Shown: positions 7,377 through 11,811 of the stretch, piece by piece
How the letters are laid out: each line of letters opens with the position of its first letter
Position numbering within the stretch: position 1 is the first letter of the stretch
NCBI GenBank assembly: GCA_947466555.1
Contig: CANIFK010000087.1
Location: 1-11,811 of the forward strand
Origin: Acidobacteriota bacterium
Lineage (GTDB): Bacteria; Acidobacteriota; Terriglobia; Bryobacterales; Bryobacteraceae
Length of the DNA: 11,811 bases
Direction: 5' to 3'
The notes under the pieces: generated by a model
What the model was told of the DNA's origin: nothing
Seen by the model: the letters and a program-made list of their open reading frames with translations, nothing else
The model's database searches: none
Made by a program: the position numbers and the translations under genes

Positions 7377-8063
7377 CTACTTCTTTCGCAAAAAGATCAT
7401 GTGCTGCCACGGCAGCGTATCCAAAACCTTTTCGATCACGAACCCTTCCGGCTCGGTCTCGGCCTTCACCTCGGCCAGCGTCATCTTGTGCTCCAGCCGG
7501 ATCGGTACGCTCGTGTCTTCCTTCCGGAACTCCAGCAGCACCAGCCTCCCATCGGCCTTCAACGACCTCCGGATCGACCGCAACATCTCCTGCGGCTTCG
7601 AAAACTCGTGGTACACATCCACCAGAATGATCAGGTCCTGCGAATCCACCGGCAGGTTCGTCTCCGCCTCCGCCCCCAGCACCGGCTCAATATTCTTGAT
7701 CCCCGCCGACGCCAGCCGCTTACCCAGCAACTCCAGCATCTTCGGCTGAATATCGACGGCGTATACCTTCCCCGTCGCACCCACCAGCCGCGCCATCCGT
7801 ACCGCGTAGTACCCCGTACCGGCCCCCAGATCGCACACCGTCATGCCCGGCTTCAACCCCAGTTGCGCCACCGCTTTTGTCGGGTTTTCCTCGCTCTCCC
7901 GCTCGCTTCTCTCCAGCCAATCGGCACCTGCGGCCGACATCACTGGCGCGAACACTCGCCCGCTTACCGGGTGCCTGGCTTGCACCCGTTGCCCGTAGGC
8001 CATAGTACTCAGGAGAGTTAGCGCCAGAAGATATATTTGCATTTGATATCGCAAGCTAATCAT
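7377..8063 (-). CDS. Exported class I SAM-dependent methyltransferase
   Basis: 228 residues. A signal peptide is predicted by eye: one Arg, then the hydrophobic YLLALTLLSTMAYG at 11-24, with likely cleavage before Gln25. Next comes HPVSGRVFAPVMSAAGADWLER, a leader seen in methyltransferases of Acidobacteria, Planctomycetes and Verrucomicrobia. The SAM fold then shows motif I VCDLGAGTGYY at 76-86, acidic D104 in YAVDIQPKML, and a post-motif stretch LIILVDVYHEF. The substrate is unknown, and how SAM would be available outside the cytoplasm is unclear. Starts at 8114 and 8084 are open but the first would overlap the divergent lipoprotein gene. The ATG at 8063 keeps an Arg ahead of the signal core; the ATG at 8042 is the alternative. 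Confidence 0.82.
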   Translation of the reverse strand: MISLRYQMQIYLLALTLLSTMAYGQRVQARHPVSGRVFAPVMSAAGADWLERSERESEENPTKAVAQLGLKPGMTVCDLGAGTGYYAVRMARLVGATGKVYAVDIQPKMLELLGKRLASAGIKNIEPVLGAEAETNLPVDSQDLIILVDVYHEFSKPQEMLRSIRRSLKADGRLVLLEFRKEDTSVPIRLEHKMTLAEVKAETEPEGFVIEKVLDTLPWQHMIFLRKK

Positions 8064-8092
8064 AATAACTTCAAATCCCGCCATTCTAGGAT
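8043..8092 (+). promoter_or_regulatory. Candidate promoter(s) for the lipoprotein gene
   Basis: The spacer is AT-rich against a GC-rich background. TTGATA at 8043-8048 (5 of 6 to the -35 consensus) is followed after 17 nt by TAACTT at 8066-8071, a weak -10. Alternatively TAGGAT at 8087-8092 could act as a -10 just 9 nt before the ATG at 8102, giving a nearly leaderless mRNA. Both are guesses from consensus matching. Confidence 0.25.
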
Positions 8093-8101
8093 CGTACTTC
8101 C

Positions 8102-8620
8102 ATGCCGATGTCACTTCGCGCGTTCATGCTGATCTCCATCAGTGCTTTTTTGCTTACTTCCGCAGGTTGTTCCTCGAAAACCAAAGCGCTCACGTTGCCG
8201 ATTGGAGAGAAAGTGCAGGTAGGAAAGCTCTCCTACCAGGTCATTGATGCCAACTGGCAGGCAGAGGTGGCAGGATTGAAGCAGCCCCCGAAGAATCGCG
8301 TACTGCAGATCCACATCACCGTCACCAACTCGGGTGCTGAGGAGATCTCCATCCCGATGCTGCGCCTCCACGATGCGGCTGGGAACGAGATCTCCGAAAT
8401 TATGGAAATGGAAGGCAACACGCGTTGGATGGGGATGATCCGCCGCATGCAGCCCGCGCTCACCGAAGACGGCATGATCTACTTCGACGTTCCGGTCGGC
8501 ACGTATAAACTGGAAGTGGTCGATAACTCGATGGCCGACAATGAACAGATCGCCTTCATCGAAATCCCGGCCACACTGGCGCCGCCGCCCTCCCTGCCTG
8601 CCGACAAAAAAGGAATCTAG
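8102..8620 (+). CDS. DUF4352-like lipoprotein
   Basis: 172 residues. A short basic N-terminus (MPMSLR) leads into a hydrophobic stretch and a lipobox-like TSAGC with Cys23 as the probable lipidated residue, so it should be membrane-anchored and face out of the cytoplasm. The rest resembles DUF4352/telokin-like beta sandwiches: LPIGEKVQVGKLSYQV at about 32-47, RVLQIHITVTNSG at about 66-78, LRLHDAAGNEISE, and the closing FDVPVGTYKLEV. Such domains usually occur in secreted or anchored proteins of unknown function. The tail is Pro/Ala-rich. It is followed after 5 nt by a second secreted protein, probably in the same transcript. A second ATG at 8108 is also possible. No clear Shine-Dalgarno precedes the start. 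Confidence 0.82.
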   Translation: MPMSLRAFMLISISAFLLTSAGCSSKTKALTLPIGEKVQVGKLSYQVIDANWQAEVAGLKQPPKNRVLQIHITVTNSGAEEISIPMLRLHDAAGNEISEIMEMEGNTRWMGMIRRMQPALTEDGMIYFDVPVGTYKLEVVDNSMADNEQIAFIEIPATLAPPPSLPADKKGI

Positions 8621-8625
8621 CCACC

Positions 8626-9465
8626 GTGCGTCTGCCCGGCGCTCTCCTGATCCTCGTGCTCGCCTCCCACGCCGAACTGGTGGCCGAGTTGGCGATCGTC
8701 CAGCCGCAACTCGCCCAGTTTGACGGCGGCCCCGCCGTTGCAAAATCGTTCGCCTTCGCCAGCGCCGAGTCCATTTTCCTCAGCTTCGACATCGCCGGCT
8801 TCAAACCCTCCGGCGACGAGGATCTGAAGCTCAACCTCTCCTGGGAGTGCCAAGTCTTCGACGCTGCCGGCCTCGCCATGACCGCGCCCCAAAAAGGCGA
8901 TGTCAAAGTCGACCTCGCCCCGGAAGACAAAAAATGGCGTCCACGCATCCGCCTCGAATTGCCCCTCCCGCAAGCCCTCCCCAGCGGCGCCGCCGAAATC
9001 CGCCTCACCGCCGTCGATCATGTTGGCGCCACCAAAGCCGCCCTCACCGTCCCCTTCCAAACCCGCGGCCTCAACCTCGCTGCCGTCACCACCCTCCAAC
9101 CCCTCCGCTTCCGTTTTCTCCGTTCCGAAGACGCCCCCGAAGCGCTCACGGTGCCCGCTTACAAACAGGGCGATATGGTCTGGGCCCGCTTTGAATTTGC
9201 CGGCTACAAGCTGGGGGAAGGGAACTCCTTCCAGGTCGGATACGGCCTCGAGGTCTTCCGCGCCAACGGCGAAAGCCTTTTCAAACAGGAGGAAGCTGCC
9301 AACGAGACCGGCAAGTCGTTCTACCCCCGTCGCTACCTCCTCGGCGCCCTCAGCCTCCAACTCACCAAGGATCTCGACCCCGGCGAATATACCATCGCCC
9401 TCCGCATCCGCGACTCGGTCGGCGCCCAGCAATCGGAAACCAAACACGCCTTTCGCGTCGAATAG
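8626..9465 (+). CDS. Secreted protein with two repeated beta-rich domains, unknown function
   Basis: 279 residues starting with GTG, 12 nt after an AGGA. The N-terminus MRLPGALLILVLASHA is a typical signal peptide with cleavage likely after Ala16. I do not recognise the family. Two halves resemble each other. Residues 49-84 contain FLSFDIAGFK and then VFDAAGLAM, and residues 184-219 contain WARFEFAGYK and then VFRANGESL. The ends also match: LPSGAAEIRLTAVDHVGA at about 118-135 and LDPGEYTIALRIRDSVGA at about 250-267. This points to tandem Ig-like beta sandwiches, each about 95 residues. There is no membrane anchor beyond the signal. With the lipoprotein just upstream, a shared envelope role is plausible. 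Confidence 0.82.
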   Translation: MRLPGALLILVLASHAELVAELAIVQPQLAQFDGGPAVAKSFAFASAESIFLSFDIAGFKPSGDEDLKLNLSWECQVFDAAGLAMTAPQKGDVKVDLAPEDKKWRPRIRLELPLPQALPSGAAEIRLTAVDHVGATKAALTVPFQTRGLNLAAVTTLQPLRFRFLRSEDAPEALTVPAYKQGDMVWARFEFAGYKLGEGNSFQVGYGLEVFRANGESLFKQEEAANETGKSFYPRRYLLGALSLQLTKDLDPGEYTIALRIRDSVGAQQSETKHAFRVE

Positions 9466-9531
9466 CTCCCCTAAGTACGATTGTCTGCGCGATAGTTGAG
9501 AACTTTCCCCTGCGCCGCCCACTCCACTAAT

Positions 9532-11046
9532 ATGGGACTCTTCCGGACGCGAACAGCGGCGGTCTTCGGCATCGACGCTCACTTGATCGACGTGGAGGTG
9601 GACCTCTACCCGTCCGGATCCGCCCGCGACTTCATCACCGTCGGCATGCCCGATCTCGCCGTCCGTGAAAGCCGCGAACGCATCAAATCGGCCCTCATGA
9701 ACTCCGGCTTCGGTTACCCCGCCAAAGCCGTCACCATCAACCTCGCCCCCGCCAACGTCCGCAAGGAAGGTGCCGGGTTCGATCTGCCCATGGCGCTCGG
9801 TATCCTCGGCGCCACCGGTGCGCTCCATCCCAGCGATCATCACGCCTTCGCCGGCGAACTCTCGCTCGACGGCACCCTCCGCCCCGTCCGTGGGGCCCTC
9901 TCCATGGCCGTCTGCGCCCGCCGCAGCGGTCTGCGCTACCTGGTCGTGCCCAAGGAAAACGCCCCCGAAGCCGCCGTCGTCGAAGGCATCCGTGTCCTCG
10001 GCGTGCGCCACCTGGCCGAAGCCGTCGCTGCCCTCCGCGCGCCGGAGGAGTTTGCCGCCGAATACCCCGCCGCCGACGCCGATGGCGCCAACACCATTCC
10101 CGACTTCGCCGATGTCCGCGGCCAGACCACCGCCAAACGCGCCTGCGAAGTCGCCGCCGCCGGGGGCCACAACGTCCTGCTCGTCGGCCCCCCCGGCTCG
10201 GGCAAGACGATGCTCGCCCGCCGCCTCGCCGGCATCCTCCCCCCGCTCGAATTCGACGAGGCCATCGAGACGACCCAGATCCATTCCGTCGCCGGCCAAC
10301 TCAAACCCGGCGCCGGCCTCCTCCGTCGCCGGCCCTTCCGCTCGCCCCATCACACCGTCTCCGACGCCGGCCTCATCGGTGGCGGCAGCGGTATGCCCCG
10401 GCCCGGCGAAGCCAGCCTCGCCCACAACGGCGTGCTCTTCCTGGACGAACTCCCCGAATTCGCCCGCAATGTCCTGGAACAGCTCCGCCAGCCCCTCGAA
10501 GAAGGCGCAGTCACCATCGCCCGCACCTCCGGCACCATGCGCTTCCCCGCGCGCTTCATGTTGATCGCGGCCATGAACCCCTGTCCCTGCGGCTACTACG
10601 GGGACGCCAGCCGCGAATGCCGCTGCACCGGCGGCATCATCCAGCGTTACCTCGGCAAGATCAGCGGGCCGCTATTAGACCGAATCGATCTCCACGTCGA
10701 AGTCCCCGCCGTCCCCTACAAGGAGCTCCGCGCGAACGACACCGGCACCACCTCCGAACGCATGCGCGAACGCGTGCTAACGGCCCGCGCCCGCCAGCAA
10801 GCCCGCGGTTTCTACAACGCCAGTCTCCCGCCCAGCCAGGTCCGCCCGCTCTGCGCCCTCGACGAAGCCGGCGAGCGCACCCTCGAACTGGCCATGAAAA
10901 AGATGGGCTTGAGCGCCCGCGCCCACGACCGCCTCCTCAAAGTCGCCCGCACCATCGCCGACCTCGACAACGCCGACCGCGTCCTCGCCAAGCACCTCGC
11001 AGAAGCCATCCAGTACCGCAGCCTCGACCGTAGCTACTGGGGCTAA
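9532..11046 (+). CDS. comM: ComM/YifB family Mg-chelatase-like AAA+ ATPase
   Basis: 504 residues, normal for the family. An N-terminal Lon-protease-like fold domain spans about 1-170 (GIDAHLIDVEVDL, TVGMPDLAVRESRERIKSAL). The Mg-chelatase-type AAA+ core at about 190-395 has Walker A GPPGSGKT at 219-226, Walker B VLFLDE at 301-306, MNPCPCGYYGD with Cys351/Cys353 and paired Cys363/Cys365, and DRIDLHVEVP. The C-terminal Mg-chelatase helical domain is at about 400-500. In Vibrio and Haemophilus, ComM is a hexameric branch-migration helicase that helps integrate transforming DNA; the role here is presumed similar. The frame opens at a TTG (9496), but the ATG at 9532 gives the standard family N-terminus. 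There is no Shine-Dalgarno before it. The stop abuts the next gene (TAAGTG). Confidence 0.96.
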   Translation: MGLFRTRTAAVFGIDAHLIDVEVDLYPSGSARDFITVGMPDLAVRESRERIKSALMNSGFGYPAKAVTINLAPANVRKEGAGFDLPMALGILGATGALHPSDHHAFAGELSLDGTLRPVRGALSMAVCARRSGLRYLVVPKENAPEAAVVEGIRVLGVRHLAEAVAALRAPEEFAAEYPAADADGANTIPDFADVRGQTTAKRACEVAAAGGHNVLLVGPPGSGKTMLARRLAGILPPLEFDEAIETTQIHSVAGQLKPGAGLLRRRPFRSPHHTVSDAGLIGGGSGMPRPGEASLAHNGVLFLDELPEFARNVLEQLRQPLEEGAVTIARTSGTMRFPARFMLIAAMNPCPCGYYGDASRECRCTGGIIQRYLGKISGPLLDRIDLHVEVPAVPYKELRANDTGTTSERMRERVLTARARQQARGFYNASLPPSQVRPLCALDEAGERTLELAMKKMGLSARAHDRLLKVARTIADLDNADRVLAKHLAEAIQYRSLDRSYWG

Positions 11047-11250
11047 GTGACAAAATCAGGTCTGCCCGATCAACAGCTGGAAGTTCTGCATTCGTTCCAG
11101 GAAGCCGAACAAAGGGACCTGGAAGCGATGTGGGCCATGTCACCGGACGAGCGAATGACGATCATAGAAGAACTGCGGAGGAGTTGGTATGGGGGCACCG
11201 AGGCGGAATCAACGTTTCCCGGCGTTCTCGAAGTAATTCGCCGCACATGA
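11047..11250 (+). CDS. Small acidic protein upstream of a nucleotidyltransferase (putative module partner)
   Basis: 67 residues, GTG start immediately after the ComM stop. It is mostly helical by composition and very acidic in the middle: FQEAEQRDLEAMW, then SPDERMTIIEELRRSWYGG. Small proteins with an SPxER...LxELR core are commonly encoded directly before AbiEii/DUF6036-type nucleotidyltransferases. I infer this is the same kind of partner, perhaps antitoxin-like; no function is proven. Its last 62 nt overlap the start of the following broken gene, in another frame. The frame is intact, unlike its neighbour. Base composition is less GC-rich than in the flanking genes, which fits horizontal acquisition of the pair. 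Confidence 0.6.
   Translation: MTKSGLPDQQLEVLHSFQEAEQRDLEAMWAMSPDERMTIIEELRRSWYGGTEAESTFPGVLEVIRRT
11177..11183 (+). promoter_or_regulatory. Ribosome binding site of the decayed nucleotidyltransferase
   Basis: GGAGGAG lies 5 nt before the ATG at 11189, a textbook spacing. It fixes the ancestral start of the nucleotidyltransferase inside the upstream small gene and shows that the stop at 11234 interrupts a frame that was once translated. Confidence 0.6.
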
Positions 11251-11752
11251 GGTTCGCTACCTCCTGATCGGCGGATATGCTGTGGGTTTTCACGCCTCGC
11301 CGCGAAACACGAAGGACATCGTTTTTCGGAACTCTGGTGACCCGGAGAACCGGACATTCGCTTTCCCTGACATCCAGAAAGATCTTCTCAGTGAGGAATC
11401 CGCAATCGTGCGCTTCGGCGTGCCTCCCCACCGCGTCGAAATTCTTCGGCAGATTACGGGGCTCGAGTTTGAACAAGCTTGGCGGAACCGTGTCCAATGG
11501 ACTGGCGACGATTTTCAGATTCCCGTCATCGGCTTGGCCGATCTCCGGCAAAACAAGGCGGCATCCGGTCGCAGCCAGGACCTGGCGGATCTGCAGCACT
11601 TGCCCGACACGTACACGCAACAGCAATCCGCGAACGAACGCCACCCCACTCCTGTAAACTACCCCCAATGCTCAAAGTCTTCTGCGCCCCTGCCCGCTAC
11701 ACCCAAGGCCCCAACGCCACACTCCACCTCGGCCCCGAAATCCAAAATCTAG
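11189..11752 (+). pseudogene. Decayed AbiEii/DUF6036-like nucleotidyltransferase
   Basis: Read from the ATG at 11189, the frame gives MGAPRRNQRFPAFSK, then a TAA at 11234-11236. It continues FAAHEVRYLLIGGYAVGFH and SPRNTKDIV, which is the nucleotidyltransferase head: the RYLLIGGYAV helix and what should be the DxD metal site. The second Asp is replaced (DIV for DID). After DPENRT the sequence passes almost directly to a region like the family's later part, FGVPPHRVEIL, ITGLEFEQAW and GRSQDLADLQHL, apparently lacking roughly a dozen residues. Homology ends near 11614, but the frame runs on to a TAG at 11752, inside the next gene. No usable start after the TAA restores the GGYAV motif. The only later in-frame candidate, GTG at 11282, would lose the motif that holds nucleotide. 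I judge it inactive. Confidence 0.75.
11655..11660 (+). promoter_or_regulatory. Possible -10 element before the dehydrogenase gene
   Basis: TAAACT matches 4 of 6 bases of the -10 consensus and ends 7 nt before the ATG at 11668. No Shine-Dalgarno is present, so a leaderless transcript is possible. No convincing -35 is seen. Confidence 0.2.
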
Positions 11753-11811
11753 GGCTCGAAGGCCCCGCCCTCATCGTCGCCGGCCGCTGGGCCATCCGCC
11801 TCCTAACCCCC
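11668..11811 (+). CDS. Iron-containing alcohol dehydrogenase, glycerol-dehydrogenase-like, N-terminus only
   Basis: Only 48 residues lie in the window. MLKVFCAPARYTQGPNATLH resembles the start of glycerol dehydrogenases (a Pro-x-Arg/Lys-Tyr-x-Gln-Gly strand turn). It is followed by the LGPEIQNLGLEGPALIVAGRWA stretch that corresponds to the first Rossmann strand in this metal-dependent NAD(H) dehydrogenase family. Known members oxidise glycerol to dihydroxyacetone or related polyols in the cytoplasm. The ATG at 11668 is the natural start because the family motif begins about ten residues in. Its first 85 nt overlap the run-on frame of the decayed nucleotidyltransferase, which again suggests that gene lost its own stop. 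The C-rich third-position codon use returns here, matching the chromosomal genes rather than the preceding module. Confidence 0.68.
   Translation, partial: MLKVFCAPARYTQGPNATLHLGPEIQNLGLEGPALIVAGRWAIRLLTP

Noticed and set aside
6198..8021. Long Arg/Pro/His-rich plus-strand open frames opposite the propeller and methyltransferase genes
   Set aside because: Antisense shadows; the minus-strand genes have clear domain motifs and an operon-like 3-nt gap.
8617..10425. A 602-codon minus-strand open frame, rich in Gly, Ala, Glu and Asp, opposite comM and the secreted-protein gene
   Set aside because: It lies antisense to two well-supported genes, has low-complexity composition with no domain, and is explained by the GC-rich third codon positions of the sense genes.
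11162..11668. A 168-codon minus-strand open frame opposite the small gene and the decayed nucleotidyltransferase
   Set aside because: It has no recognisable motif, and the plus strand carries clear homology to the nucleotidyltransferase family.

Overview
The window is GC-rich (third codon positions mostly G or C). It has the look of an Acidobacteriota genome, possibly a Bryobacterales/Solibacter-like soil or sediment bacterium. That assignment is an inference from the protein families, especially the HPVSG...ADWL-type secreted methyltransferase, the HDOD protein and the oligogalacturonate-lyase-like propeller. No rRNA or marker gene confirms it. I see no tRNA, rRNA, insertion sequence or CRISPR array.

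Left part (1-5343, minus strand): one tightly packed six-gene operon. In transcription order it holds an ABC-2 type ATPase, its roughly 12-helix permease, two tandem paralogous membrane proteins of unknown family, a putidaredoxin/adrenodoxin-type [2Fe-2S] ferredoxin and an FAD/NAD(P)H ferredoxin reductase that runs off the left edge. Every junction overlaps by 1 nt (TAGTG) or 4 nt (ATGA). The genes are therefore probably translated in a coupled way and belong to one physiological unit: an exporter, two membrane proteins and a short electron-transfer chain. The terminal acceptor is not identifiable; the twin membrane proteins are candidates.

Middle (5344-8101): a 48-bp divergent spacer with an imperfect inverted repeat separates the operon from a plus-strand HDOD signalling protein. 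Convergent to it, overlapping by 4 bp, is a minus-strand pair: an exported SAM-dependent methyltransferase followed 3 nt later by a cytoplasmic oligogalacturonate-lyase-family beta-propeller.

Right part (8102-11811, plus strand): a DUF4352-like lipoprotein and a secreted protein with two internally repeated beta-rich domains form a pair. The ComM/YifB AAA+ ATPase follows. Then comes a small-ORF/nucleotidyltransferase module that resembles a toxin-antitoxin or AbiEii-type cassette. Its small partner is intact, but the nucleotidyltransferase is decayed by an in-frame stop, an altered DxD motif, an apparent internal deletion and a lost natural stop. The window ends in the first 48 codons of an iron-containing (glycerol-dehydrogenase-like) alcohol dehydrogenase.

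The strongest leads are the overlapping exporter/redox operon with its seamlessly duplicated membrane gene and the decaying nucleotidyltransferase module. Nothing here proves a wholly new system.
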